Shown: positions 36,901-49,287 of the stretch, piece after piece | Layout: each line of letters starts with the position of its first letter | Position numbering within the stretch: position 1 is the first letter of the stretch | NCBI RefSeq assembly: GCF_045679555.1 | Contig: NC_092091.1 | Coordinates: 77,702,902-77,766,901, forward strand | DNA from: Salvelinus alpinus | Lineage: Eukaryota; Chordata; Actinopteri; Salmoniformes; Salmonidae | Reading direction: 5' to 3' | DNA: 64,000 bases | Position numbers and translations under genes: made by a program | Notes under the pieces: generated by a model | What the model was told of the DNA's origin: nothing | The model's database searches: none | The model's input: the letters and a program-made list of their open reading frames with translations, nothing else

Positions 36901-38841
36901 GAAAGGTAGTCCTACTTTGTCTGGGGTGGAAAGGTAGTCCTACTCTGTCTGAGTTGGAAAGGTAGTCCTACTCTGTCTGAGTTGGAAAGGTAGTCCTACT
37001 CTGTCTGGGTTGGAAAGGTAGTCCTACTCTGTCTGAGTTGGAAAGGTAGTCCTACTCTGTCTGGGTTGGAAAGGTAGTCCTACTCTGTCTGGGGTGGAAA
37101 GGTAGTCCTACTTTGTCTGGGGTGGAAAGGTAGTCCTACTCTGTCTGAGTTGGAAAGGTAGTCCTACTCTGTCTGGGGTGGAAAGTAGTCCTACTCTGTC
37201 TGGGGTGGAAAGGTAGTCCTACTCTGTCTGTGGTGGAAAGGTAGTCCTACTCTGTCTGGGTTGGAAAGGTAGTCCTACTCTGTCTGGGGTGGAAAGGTAG
37301 TCCTACTCTGTCTGGAGTGTAAAGGTAGTCCTACTCTGTCTGGGTTGGAAAGGTAGTCCTACTCTGTCTGGGGTGGAAAGTAGTCCTACTCTGTCTGGGG
37401 TGGAAAGGTAGTCCTACTCTGTCTGGAGTGTAAAGGTAGTCCTACTCTGTCTGGGTTGGAAAGGTAGTCCTACTCTGTCTGGGTTGGAAAGGTAGTCCTA
37501 CTCTGTCTGGGGTGGAAAGGTAGTCCTACTCTGTCTGAGTTGGAAAGGTATTCCTACTCTGTCTGGAGTGTAAAGGTAGTCCTACTCTGTCTGGGGTGGA
37601 AAGGTAGTCCTACTCTGTCTGGAGTGTAAAGGTAGTCCTACTCTGTCTGGGTTGGAAAGGTAGTCCTACTCTGTCTGGGTTGGAAAGGTAGTCCTACTTT
37701 GTCTGGGGTGGAAATGTAGTTCTACTCTGTCTGGGGTGGAAAGGTAGTCCTACTCTGTCTGGGGTGGAAAGGTAGTCCTACTCTGTCTGGGGTGGAAAGG
37801 TAGTCCTACTCTGTCTGGAGTGTAAAGGTAGTCCTACTCTGTCTGGGGTGGAAAGGTAGTCCTACTCTGTCTGGAGTGTAAAGGTAGTCCTACTCTGTCT
37901 GGGTTGGAAAGGTAGTCCTACTCTGTCTGGGTTGGAAAGGTAGTCCTACTTTGTCTGGGGTGGAAATGTAGTTCTACTCTGTCTGGGGAGGAAAGGTAGT
38001 CCTACTCTGTCTGGAGTGTAAAGGTAGTCCTACTCTGTCTGGAGTGTAAAGGTAGTCCTACTTTGTCTGGGGTGGAAATGTAGTTCTACTCTGTCTGGGG
38101 AGGAAAGGTAGTCCTACTCTGTCTGGAGTGTAAAGGTAGTCCTACTCTGTCTGGAGTGTAAAGGTAGTCCTACTCTGTCTGGGTTGGAAAGGTAGTCCTA
38201 CTCTGTCTGGGGTGGAAAGGTAGTCCTACTCTGTCTGGGGTGGAAAGGTAGTCCTACTCTGTCTGGGGTGGAAAGGTAGTCCTACTCTGTCTGGGTTGGA
38301 AAGGTAGTCCTACTCTGTCTGGGTTGGAAAGGTAGTCCTACTCTGTCTGGGTTGGAAAGGTAGTCCTACTCTGTCTGGGGTGGAAAGGTAGTCCTACTCT
38401 GTCTGGAGTGTAAAGGTAGTCCTACTCTGTCTGGGTTGGAAAGGTAGTCCTACTCTGTCTGGGGTGGAAAGGTAGTCCTACTCTGTCTGGGTTGGAAAGG
38501 TAGTCCTACTCTGTCTGGGGTGGAAAGGTAGTCCTACTCTGTCTGGGTTGGAAAGGTAGTCCTACTCTGTCTGAGTTGGAAAGGTAGTCCTACTCTGTCT
38601 GGAGTGTAAAGGTAGTCCTACTCTGTCTGGGGTGGAAAGGTAGTCCTACTCTGTCTGGAGTGTAAAGGTAGTCCTACTCTGTCTGGGTTGGAAAGGTAGT
38701 CCTACTCTGTCTGGGGTGTAAAGGTAGTCCTACTCTGTCTGGGGTGGAAAGGTAGTCCTACTTTGTCTGGGGTGGAAATGTAGTCCTACTCTGTCTGGGG
38801 AGGAAAGGTAGTCCTACTCTTTCTGTGGTGGAAAGGTAGGC
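30909..38841. repeat. Giant 28-bp minisatellite, about 280 copies
   Basis: The core GTAGTCCTACTCTGTCTGGG recurs every 28 bp for 7.9 kb; a common variant lacks one G (27 bp). Variants such as GAGTTGG, GAGTGTA, TTTGTC and TAGTTC are interspersed. Rare variants recur at a constant offset of 2,567 bp, showing a higher-order duplication (see findings). There is no open reading frame of note. It lies wholly in the intron between FN3 exons 3 and 4. Confidence 0.98.
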
Positions 38842-39654
38842 TTAACTTTGGAAAGTACCATGCTTAGATTCCTAATGATCAGATTTAATGATTTGCCAAC
38901 AGGGACAGTTTTGTTGCAAACAAGACACACTGATTTGGCATTGGAGAAATATGATAAGATGAACACATAGGCTTATCTCTCTGTCTTTTCTTAGAATGTC
39001 AATTCTGTAATTTGTGTGGTACTAAAAATGATTCTGCTATATGTACAATGACGTAGATTTGCATGACATTTTTATAACAGGCCACATTTTTTTAAGGCCT
39101 GTAATTATGATGATAGATTCATGCAATGCTTTTACTATAAAGGAGATCTTTCCACCCCTACTCTTATCCACGGTGGTCTGTGAACCCACAACCTTCTGGC
39201 CTGCAGCCCTGTGTGATGTCATGATTCCTGCATTGACATGCAATGCTTAAAGAAGAACAGTTTCTAAAACTGCATATATGGCGCTCTGGTCTGTCCAATA
39301 ACTGAGGGTAAACGGTACATGTTCTCTCCTATCCACATTATTGTAATTATTATTTGGGGTATATTGGGGGGGTCACTTTTTTTTCAAGCGTTCAGGCAGG
39401 GTTAAGGTAAAATATATTTTGGGAGGGCCATCGATTTTCATTTCAGAGAGGTCCGATTTTCTCCATGTAATCTTTATTATAAATAACGTTCACTCGTTTA
39501 CAAATCCAACTTCTGTTGTGTGACTTGAGTTTTAAGCTTTTATCTTCCCATTTCAAAACAAACCTTTTCTACTCTTCGACTACTATTCAACTTTATCCTG
39601 TAATATATTTCTGGAGTTAAACTGTAGCCCTGACAATAATGTATTTTCCCCTAG
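38842..39654. other. Intron before FN3 exon 4
   Basis: Unique until about 39490, then the standard duplicated pre-exon block ('caaatccaacttctgttgtg') and acceptor TTTTCCCCTAG. Confidence 0.55.
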
Positions 39655-39924
39655 TACTTCCTGTTCCAGACCAGCTGACTGTTGACTCAGTGGACACCAC
39701 ATCAGCTGCTGTTAGCTGGAACCAGCCACCAGGATTGTACCAAACCCAACATCATTACCAGATCTCTTACCAGTGTCCAGGGACAGAACCACACATCACT
39801 ACCACATCTTCACACAGCATCACTCTCTCTGACCTGCAATGTGGTACTCAGTACTCTGTCACTGTCTGCACTGTGCTGGAAAATGGAAAGCAAAGTCAAC
39901 TGACGTCAACAACCCTCACCACAG
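39655..39924 (+). CDS. FN3 exon 4
   Basis: 270 bp, phase 1 at both ends, donor CACAG|GTAAG, acceptor CCCCTAG (one base different from its sisters). A complete FN3 domain carrying the LQCGTQYSV form seen in exon 2; one position differs in that a Tyr replaces Asp/Asn after the PPGL segment. It sits between the giant minisatellite and a second intronic minisatellite. Confidence 0.92.
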
Positions 39925-40212
39925 GTAAGGAAGTACACTACTAAAGTATGATGTCTGGAACTGTAGTTATTGGAAACATGTTTATGGTAGGCTGACATTG
40001 CGTAATTGATTACGTGGGTCAAATTTGATCAACATAAGTATATTGTTCCATTTCACACGGTGTTGCTGAACTCAAGAGCAGCATGATTTTCCATGTTGAA
40101 GCGGTCCTATAGGCCTATTTATTTGTCTAAACAGCTGTTCACGGCTGCGTCTCACTGTAAGAGGCTGTAGGCTGTTTTGGCTATTTGGATCTCCATTCAC
40201 CTGTTGTTTACT
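39925..40212. other. Intron after FN3 exon 4
   Basis: Short unique stretch; it diverges from the other post-exon introns within about 40 bp of the donor. Confidence 0.5.
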
Positions 40213-41728
40213 GTTAATGTAACTAGTCTAATATAGTCTGTGTCATGTCTTTATCTATCTGATATTATGTTAATCTAACTAGTCTAATATAGATTGTGTC
40301 ATGTCTTTATCTATCTGATATTATGTTAATGTAACTAGTCTAATATAGTCTGTGTCATGTCTTTATCCATCTGATATTATGTTAATGTAACTAGTCTAAT
40401 ATAGATTGTGTCATGTCTTTATCTATCTGATATTATGTTAATCTAACTAGTCTAATATAGATTATGTCATGTCTTTATCTATCTGATATTATGTTAATGT
40501 AACTAGTCTAATATAGATTGTGTCATGTCTTTATCTATCTGATATTATGTTAATGTAACTAGTCTAATATAGATTGTGTCATGTCTTTATCTATCTGATA
40601 TTATGTTAATGTAACTTGTCTAATATAGATTGTGTCATGTCTTTATCTATCTGATATTATGTTAATGTAACTTGTCTAATATAGATTGTGTCATGTCTTT
40701 ATCTATCTGATATTATGTTAATGTAACTAGTCTAATATAGATTGTGTCATGTCTTTATCTATCTGATATTATGTTAATGTGACTAGTCTAATATAGATTG
40801 TGTCATGTCTTTATCTATCTGATATTATGTTAATGTGACTAGTCTGTATATAGATTGTGTCATGTCTTTATCTATCTGATATTATGTTAATGTAACTAGT
40901 CTAATATAGATTGTGTCATGTCTTTATCTATCTGATATTATGTTAATGTCACTAGTCTAATATAGATTGTGTCATGTCTTTAACCATCTGATATTATGGT
41001 AATGTAACTAGTCTAATATAGATTGTGTCATGTCTTTATCTATCTGATATTATGTTAATCTAACTAGTCTAATATAGATTGTGTCATGTCTTTATCTATC
41101 TGATATTATGTTAATCTAACTAGTCTAATATAGATTATGTCATGTCTTTATCTATCTGATATTATGTTAATGTAACTAGTCTAATATAGATTGTGTCATG
41201 TCTTTATCTATCTGATATTATGTTAATGTAACTAGTCTAATATAGATTGTGTCATGTCTTTATCTATCTGATATTATGTTAATGTAACTTGTCTAATATA
41301 GATTGTGTCATGTCTTTATCTATCTGATATTATGTTAATGTAACTTGTCTAATATAGATTGTGTCATGTCTTTATCTATCTGATATTATGTTAATGTAAC
41401 TAGTCTAATATAGATTGTGTCATGTCTTTATCTATCTGATATTATGTTAATGTGACTAGTCTAATATAGATTGTGTCATGTCTTTATCTATCTGATATTA
41501 TGTTAATGTGACTAGTCTGTATATAGATTGTGTCATGTCTTTATCTATCTGATATTATGTTAATGTAACTAGTCTAATATAGATTGTGTCATGTCTTTAT
41601 CTATCTGATATTATGTTAATGTCACTAGTCTAATATAGATTGTGTCATGTCTTTATCTATCTGATATTATGGTAATGTAACTAGTCTAAATATAGATTGT
41701 GTCATGTCTTTATCTATCTGATATTTAT
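40213..41728. repeat. 56-bp minisatellite, about 27 copies
   Basis: The core TGTCATGTCTTTATCTATCT recurs every 56 bp. A rare variant with TCTGTATATA in place of TCTAATATA occurs at 40844 and 41517, 673 bp apart (12 units plus one extra base). Other variants keep the same offset, indicating duplication of a 12-unit block. Confidence 0.97.
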
Positions 41729-42372
41729 TATACTAGGTCTACTACTTGTTACCGCTGTTTTCTTCTGTTCACATTCATTCATTCATTCACATTTGCAGTT
41801 GTGTCTAAGCCAAACTATTCAGTATTTTTCTTTGCATGCATGAATAACTAGGTTAATACTTACAGCATTTAGTTAGCATTATTTTGGTAAGACAGCTGTG
41901 TGTACATAGGCTGTTTGTAATAGGTGAATTATCCTCTCTATCTTGTAGTCTATAGTCTTTACAAAAACAGCATTGATGTAGGGTGCTGTCCATTGTGCTG
42001 ATACAGTGCAGCAGAGATAGGTTACAGATTTCAAAAGGACACCATGATCTCAGTCTGGACATTTGAACTCTATGTTTATTGCGGTAGATGAGAATGATTA
42101 TATAAGCAGAATTCTATATTATTCCAATGCAAGAACTCCCCGCTGACCCCAAAAAATGTTTACCCCTGTGGCGCAGCGGAAAATCTTTATTTTTGTTACA
42201 TTACAAGTAAAGCTATTGTTGTGTGACTTCTGTTTTTTGCATATTTCTTACCCATATCAAAAGGAATTGCAAGCTGGCCTTTTCTACTTTTTTACTACTT
42301 TTAAACTTTTTCCTCCTGTAGTATATTACTGGAGTTAAACTGTAGGCCTGACAATAATGTATTTTCCCTTAG
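41729..42372. other. Intron before FN3 exon 5
   Basis: Unique text to about 42180, then the duplicated pre-exon block and acceptor TTTTCCCTTAG. No other feature was seen. Confidence 0.5.
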
Positions 42373-42642
42373 TACTTCCTGTTCCAGACCAGCTGACTGT
42401 TGACTGGGTAAGCATCATATCAGCTGCTGTTAGCTGGAACCAGCCACCAGGATTGGACCAAACCCAACATCATTACCAGATCTCCTACCACTGTCCAGGG
42501 ACAGAACCACACATCACTACCACATCTTCACACAGCATCACTCTCTCTGACCTGCAAGGTGGTACTCAGTACTCTGTCACTGTCTGCACTGTGCTGGAAA
42601 ATGGAAAGCAAAGTCAACTGGTGTCAACAACCCTCACCACAG
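42373..42642 (+). CDS. FN3 exon 5
   Basis: 270 bp, phase 1 at both ends, donor CACAG|GTAAAA (weaker than the GTAAGG of its sisters). A complete FN3 domain with the LQGGTQYSV turn, which is shared with exon 8. The strand A-B region differs: the usual acidic Asp-Thr-Thr is replaced by Ser-Ile-Ile. The DNA change creates TGG|GTAAGC at 42408, a good cryptic donor inside the exon. Using it would leave 35 bp and shift the frame. Confidence 0.9.
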
Positions 42643-43127
42643 GTAAAAAAGTACTCTGCTTATTAATTATTTTGTCTGGTGTCAAAGTTTATATTTATTT
42701 CTTTTTTATTTCACCTTTATTTAACCAGGTAGGCTAGTTGAGAACAAGTTCTCATTATATAACTTTGACTAGTTATCAAATGACTAATGTAAATGAACTA
42801 ATCATAATGGATGTGTCAGCATGGGATGTGAAGTTTTTTTCCTGAAGATAAATATGTGATGGTGAAATCCCCAGATTTCAAAATGCAGTTTGGTGTTGAA
42901 ATCAATAAACATTTTAATAATATCTGAATTCATGCTTGCTTCCCATTAGTGTAAGTCATTATGTCAAGGAGTTGATCTGCCTCTGCTTGCTTTAACTTTA
43001 TCAGTATTACAGTGTTAAACACTATTTATTGTGGAGAGGATGTATTATCACAACATTCGTAAATTGGGAGGTGCTGGAACACCTCTAACTTATATTGTTA
43101 TAATTAATACACTGACACATTACTTTC
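42643..43127. other. Intron after FN3 exon 5, with reversed SINE tail
   Basis: Duplicated intron text interrupted at about 42700-42756 by the reverse complement of the SINE/LINE tail (CACCTTTATTTAACCAGGTA). Confidence 0.6.
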
Positions 43128-43447
43128 AGCTACAGAATATCTCACCACAGTGTTTCCATCACCTCTCCTCTTTCTATCTCCTTCATTCCTTTAGCTTCAG
43201 AATATCTCACCACAGTGTTTCCATCACCTCTTCTCTTTCTATCTCCTTCATTCCTTTAGCTACAGAATATCTCACCAGTGTTTTCATCACCTCTTCTCTA
43301 TCTCCTTCATTTCTTTAGCTACAGAATATCTCACCACAGTGTTTCCATCACCTCTTCTCTTTCTCTCTCCTTCATTCCTTTAGCTACAGAATATCTCACC
43401 AGTTTTTCCATCACCTCTTCTCTTTCTATCTTCTTCATTCCTTTCTT
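43128..43447. repeat. 65-bp tandem repeat, 5 copies
   Basis: The core AGCTACAGAATATCTCACCA recurs at 43128, 43193 and onward with small deletions in the third and fifth units. It is pyrimidine-rich; each unit resembles a splice acceptor (TTCCTTTAG), which could make this stretch act as decoy acceptors. Confidence 0.9.
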
Positions 43448-43489
43448 GAGTGTGCAGAGAGAGGGGCTGTCAACAGTTTAATGAAATAT

Positions 43490-44650
43490 TCAGTGCCTTC
43501 GGAAAGTATTCAGACCCCTTGACTTGTTCCACCTTTTGGTACATTACAGCCTTATTCTTAAATTGATTAAATATGAATTTTTCTCAGCAATCTGCACACA
43601 ACCCCCCATAATGATAAAGCAAAAACTGTATTTTTTTTAATTTAGCAAATGTTTTAAAAATACAAAACAGAAATACCTTATTTACATAAGTAAAGGCACA
43701 CACTGGGGAAGGGTACCAAAACATTTCTGCAGCATTGAAGGTCCCCAAGAACATAGTGGCCTCAATCATTCTTAAATGGAAGAAGTTTGGAACCACGAAG
43801 ACTCTTCCGAGAGCTGGTCGCTCAGCCAAACTGAGCAATCAGGGGAGAAGGGCTTTGGTCAGGGTGGTAACCAAGAATCCGATGGTCACTCTGACAAACC
43901 TCCAGAGTTACACTGTGGAGATGGGAGAACCTTCCACGACTATCTCTGCAGCGCTCCACCAGTCAGGCCTTTATGGTAGAGTGGCCAGACTGAAGCCAGT
44001 TGTCAGTAAAAAGCACATGACAGCCCGCTTGGAGTTTGCCAAAAAGCACCTAAAGACAGACCATGAGAAACAAGATTTTCTGGTCTGATGAAAACCAAGA
44101 TTGAACTCTTTGGCCTGAATACCAAGCGTCATGTCTGTAGGGAACACGGCATCATCCCTCAGGACCTCAGACTGGGGAGACGGTTCAGCTTCCAACAGGA
44201 CAACGACCCTAAGCACACAGCCAAGACGACTCAGGAGAGGCTTCAGGACAAGTCTCTGAATGTTCTTGAAATGCCCAGCCTGAGCCCGGACTTGAACCTG
44301 ATCGAACAACTCTTGAGAGACCTGAAAATAGCCGTGCAGCAACGCTCCCCATCCAACCTGACAGAGCTTGAGAGGATCTGCAGAGAAGAATGTGAGAAAC
44401 TCCCCAGATACAGGTGTGCCAAGCTTGTAACGTCATACCCAAGAAGACTTGAGGCCGTAATCGCTGCCAAAAGTAAACGGTCTGAATAATAAAATTAAAA
44501 AATCATGAATTACCAACATTTCTAAAAACCTGTTTTTGCTTTGTCATTATGGGCTGTTGAGTGTAGATTGAACAGGGGGAAAACAATTGAATAATAAATA
44601 AAGCTGTAACGTACCAACATTTCAAGGGGTCTGAATACTTTAAGGCACTT
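43490..44650 (+). mobile_element. Tc1 transposon copy 3 (internally deleted)
   Basis: The left end TGCCTTCGGAAAGTATTCAG and the right end match copy 1. The interior has lost about 100 bp near 43690 and another segment near 44158. The remaining transposase pieces (43735-44088 and 44088-44489) are frameshifted; the last acidic segment reads DLNLIEQLL. Its right flank equals that of copy 1, so the two are duplicates of one insertion event that later decayed separately. Confidence 0.88.
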
Positions 44651-44923
44651 TATTTAGTTGTGAAAACACATTAATATTAATGTTCCCAAACAGATTCCAC
44701 TTGGCTTTGGATATTGTGGCTTATATGGACTACTGTCCGTTCCTTCCTGCTCTTTATAGGCCAGCAGTCAGGTAGGCTACTGCCAACAACATGTCATCAA
44801 TTCAACTGCAAATAATGCATTCAAGCCTAGTTGGCCTACCATTCTATGAGGGAAAAAATATAACTAATGGGAATATTAAATAACTTTAAACTGTAACATT
44901 AACAATACTATATTTTCCCTTAG

Positions 44924-45193
44924 TACTTCCTGCTCCACACCAGCTGACTGTTGACTCAGTGGACACCACATCAGCTGCTGTTAGCTGGAGCCAGCCACCA
45001 GGATTGGACCAAACCCAACATCATTACCAGATCTCCTACTACTGTCCAGGGACAGAACCATACATCACTACCACGTCTTCACACAGCATGACTTTCTCTG
45101 ACCTGAAACCTGCCACTCAGTACTCTGTTATTGTCTGCACTGTGCTGGAAAATGGAAAGCAAAGTCAACTGGTGTCAAGAACCCTCACCACAA
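44924..45193 (+). CDS. FN3 exon 6
   Basis: 270 bp, phase 1 at both ends, donor CACAA|GTAAGTT as in exon 1. A complete FN3 domain with the LKPATQYSV form. It differs from exon 1 by a few substitutions, such as His for Asp/Gln near the start and Arg for Thr near the end. It is the block-duplication partner of exon 1; the shared sequence starts in the Tc1 upstream and runs to about 45404. Confidence 0.9.
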
Positions 45194-47347
45194 GTAAGTT
45201 CTCTACTTAAAAATGATGTATAGTGTCAAAGTCAAAAAAATAGAACTAATGTAAATGAACTAATGAGTAACAATTTACTTTGACTACATACCCATAATGC
45301 ATTCTCTAATATTACTTTGGGTCCCACATATGCATTCAGTGTAAAGTCCAATCTATTTTTCTATTCTTAAGGCGTTTATAGCTAGTGGTAATTAACTGTG
45401 CAGTTTGCCACTCTGATTTATAACACCAACATTACATGTATATGTATGAATTCTATTTAGTCAATGTAATGTCATTTCTATTTCCCCATTCATAAAGCCT
45501 TTATAAACATGCTTAACTGATGGACACAACACAGAATGTTAAATTGAAACTTTAACATTTTATAAACATTTTCCAGATGTAGTACAGAAAACAATTGCTG
45601 AGGACTTCACCTAAGAATTTCTTCTATTGACATTTTTCAGTTGGACTTTTCTTGAATAGATTTAAGAAATATTCATATTCAAACCATTCAAATTAATTTC
45701 CCATATGGTAATTTTCCATGAAGAAAAAAACCCTAAAGTCTAAGGTTCTGGGCTGGGCTTCTACTAAGCTAACATATGGAATTGTTTTAAGATGGTCATA
45801 CCAAGGGTCATTTAGCTCCTTGATTTAGAATTGTAGGACCCCTGTAGGCAGATGTAGAAATAACATCGGACCAACACTTTACATGTTGCGTTTATGTTTT
45901 CGTTCAGTGCAGTAATCGCATCAACTACATTTTCTGTCAACTTTTAAAAACAGACATTTCTATCACTTTCCCAAAAACTTATACTAAACCAAAAATATAA
46001 ATGTAACATGTAAAGTGTTGGTCTCATTTTTAATGAGCTGAAATAAAAGATCCCAGAAATGTCCACAACATAAAGACCCGACACAAATCTTGGATTGCTA
46101 CCCAAGCCGGTTGGTCATTCGTTCTATCGGTTCGGTAGCCAGAGCACGACCCAGTTATTCAGTCTTTTTGTTCTGTATCTATGGACGCGACCCAGTCGTT
46201 CGTTCCAAATGTTCCATTGCCATGCTGGTTGGCAATGTTCTTATCCCTTGCTTGCTAGCTAGCCAACTACGGCTAACTTAGTAACATCAAACCGTGCAGC
46301 CACAATATCAACAGTAGCTGCATTTGCATAAATTTAAGCTCTTTTCTAGTGACCTTTATTTAGATAGATCCATAACAATGAGCGAATGAGGTGCGATTTC
46401 GCCTGGCATAGAAAATGTGCTCTCTCGCCAGGACACTGTTGTTTAGAGGATCTAGCCAACAAACACAGCTAACACAATAACTTCAAACTGAAGCTGGAAA
46501 GACTGCAAACTAGATGCACTTCATTTCGTTTTACCTTTTTTCAAATGACATTTCTTTGTATATATCCATAAAAATGATGCCAGTTGATTCATTATTTTGA
46601 CTGGCTGAGAACCGCTGCTTGCTTGTCTGTCTCATCCTGACTACAGACTTGTCATTACTATGGGACAGCTGGAGATCGAATTTGAATATTGAAACAATGT
46701 TGCAAATGTCGGAGACAGACAGCAAGGTTTATACAAATATCTGCTGTTGAAAACAAAATGTTAGTCTAAAAGAAATGTGAGATAATGTCTAGACGCTTTT
46801 ATAGTGGAGATTAAGTTTATGAATTGCGCAGTCAGATGGAACAGAGTAAATAGGCATTTTAATGTCATAGATTTAGCCGGTGGTAACTTGTGGAATAGAC
46901 ACTGACTGAAATGCTGTTTTAACAAATCAGAATACAGGATTAGAACTACCCGTTGTGTAATGCCCATTCATCCATTGGCAACATTAATTCAGTGAGGAAA
47001 GAGATGCATAAGCGCCAGGGTTCCATAGCCCGATGACACGTTTTGTCTTGGCCTCTTAAATCACTAACAGCTGTAAAAAAATATAAAAAAAACGACAACT
47101 GGTAAACAGCCTCTTAATATGTTTATATTCGTGATTTAAAAAATTCTGACAACTGAGCAATGTAAAATATTAATATTTAGGAAAAGTCAGGGAAGGAGCA
47201 GGACGTTGCTATTTTTTAAAAATATTGTTTTACGTACAAAATCCTACGTCAGAGTCCGTTGGCCTATGGCGTAAAATGAGTAGCGTTTCAAGTAATAATA
47301 ATATAAAATATGAGAAAGATTTAAAGTGGGACATTGGCTTTCGCAAG
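45194..47347. other. Intron, largely unique, with a short inverted repeat
   Basis: 45194-45404 is duplicated from 24451-24661. Beyond that the text is unique in the window except for 45870-46022, whose ends are 26-bp inverted repeats with two mismatches (ACCAACACTTTACATGTT and its complement) and resemble a small DNA transposon. No exon was seen. Confidence 0.5.
45870..46022. mobile_element. Short inverted-repeat element (MITE-like)
   Basis: 26-bp arms at 45870-45895 and 45997-46022 differ at two positions. The interior is about 100 bp and non-coding. Adjacent text ('gagctgaaataaaagatccc') is familiar from fish DNA transposons. Confidence 0.6.
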
Positions 47348-47908
47348 TGTTGATAAAACATTTACTGGAGACAGGAGATCAAGTTGAGACATAGGACGAG
47401 GTGGATATTGTATAATAAGGCAGTTTATTCACAGGTAAAGATATCTTAGAAATCGTGCAGCACGGCCCCGTTCTGTCTGACTCGTATGGAATCGTCGGAA
47501 AAGAGACCCCTAAACATATTGTGCTGATTATATATGCAATAAATGAAGTAGGTTGATCTTGTAGTCTGGCCTTCTGATTGGTCGATCTGGGTCGTGGGTA
47601 GTCCTGTTCGGGCCTGATGTCGACGTTCCATTGGCTCTTAACATAGTTCTTTGTCTTAGAGTCTCAACCTCGAGCAGAATGCATGTGCGTTCTGTTTTAG
47701 CAGGGGCCTGTTCATGGGGGAGGGGAGTGTGTGTGGGTCTGTGGTTATTATCATTAAGGGTACGAAGTGTGGGGGTATAGAGGGGGATGGGTGCATGTTG
47801 TGTCAAGTATAGCTTGTGTTGAGAAGTTGTTAAAACAAGTTGCCAGTATCTATTACAATTTCTTACACAAGTCACATTAACTATTTTAGTGAGTGAAACT
47901 TTCTAACA
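47348..47908 (-). mobile_element. Solo LTR candidate
   Basis: On the minus strand it would start TGTTAGAAAGTTTCAC and end TTTTATCAACA. It would contain a TATATATAATCAGC TATA-like string and an AATAAACTGCC polyadenylation signal in the right order for U3-R-U5. I could not find a matching target duplication, so boundaries are approximate. Confidence 0.45.
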
Positions 47909-48905
47909 CAGGGTGTTAACACTAGATAGCATTCCCCTCTTATTCACTAATAAATAGCTGTAGCTAGGAACTACAGTAGCTGGAACAATATAAACATGTT
48001 TTCTAACTAGGACAATAAACGTTACAAAATCGTTGTAAAATTCATGAAACATTTAGTTAACAGTTAACTATCTCACTATTTTAAGATTTACATTGTACTT
48101 TTGCACATTCGGAACCTTTAACAACAGGAAAAAATAAGAGAAAGGAACATGAGATTCTTTCCATTTTGGCTGCATGGGAGGATAGGGTGAGAGGTCAGTA
48201 AAATGTCACTTCCAGTTGACCTCTTGCTTCCACCAAAATCATCAAAAAACAAAAATGTAACATTTAGTTAACCTTTTTTGTTCACTATTTCATGACTGGC
48301 GTCGTACATTTGCACATTTAAAATAAGAAAAATTGTTAAGAAGGAAGTGATGTCATTAACCTGTCAGCTCTCCTCTGCAGTCAATATGAATGCAGCTGGT
48401 TCCTGCCTCATAATTCTTCCTGTTTTCAAAGGTTTGTAATGTGAAAAAATACAATGTAATAGTGAATTTTTAAAAACTAAATGTTTAATGAGTTTGATGA
48501 CGATTTTGTAACGTTTATTGACCGATTTGAAAAACATGTTGACATTGTGCCAGGGGCTTACCTAGCTGCTAGCTAACTAGCTACATCAGTGAATAAGATG
48601 GAAATGCTTGCTCCTTTACCACCCAGTGTTAATACATTTTACTCATTAAAATAGTTACTGCTATTAGTCTGAAATGGGGAATTGAATTTTAATGGTTTGA
48701 ATGGTCAAGAAAAGTTAAACTGAAAAATGTCAATAATAGCCAGGAGTCCTCAGCAATCTGGAAAACATAAATAAAATGTTCACATTTCCTTTAACATAGT
48801 GTGTACATCAGTTATGCATGTTTATAAATGCTTTAAGAATGGGAAAATAGAAATGACATTACATTGGCATATAATTCATACATACCAAGCTCTTCATGGT
48901 AATTA
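47909..48905. other. Intron sequence, nothing recognised
   Basis: AT-rich text without exon, RNA gene or mobile element that I recognise. Confidence 0.4.
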
Positions 48906-49287
48906 TGGTGCATTGGAAAGTATTCAGACCCCTTCACTTTTCCACATTTTGTTACGTTACTGCCTTATTCTAAAATGGATTAGATAGAAAATAACCATCA
49001 TCAATCAACACACAATACCCCATAATGACAAAGCAAAGGTTTCTAGACATTTTTGTAAATTTATAGAAATAAAAAAAACATAAATATCTTATTTACATAA
49101 GTATTCAGACCTTTTGCTATGAGACTAAACATTTAGCTCAGGTGCATCCTGTTTCCATTGATTGTCCTTGAGATGTTTCTACAACTTGATTGGAGTCCAC
49201 CTCTGATAAATTCAATTGATTGGGCATTATTTGGAAAAGCACACACCTGTCTATGTAAGGTCCCACAGTTGACAGTGCATGTCAGAG

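Noticed and set aside
30909-38841. CRISPR-like array
   Set aside because: The repeats are contiguous without unique spacers and the surrounding genome is clearly vertebrate.
39037-39250. Overlapping frames on both strands before FN3 exon 4
   Set aside because: Short, mutually overlapping and without known motifs; regarded as chance frames in an intron.
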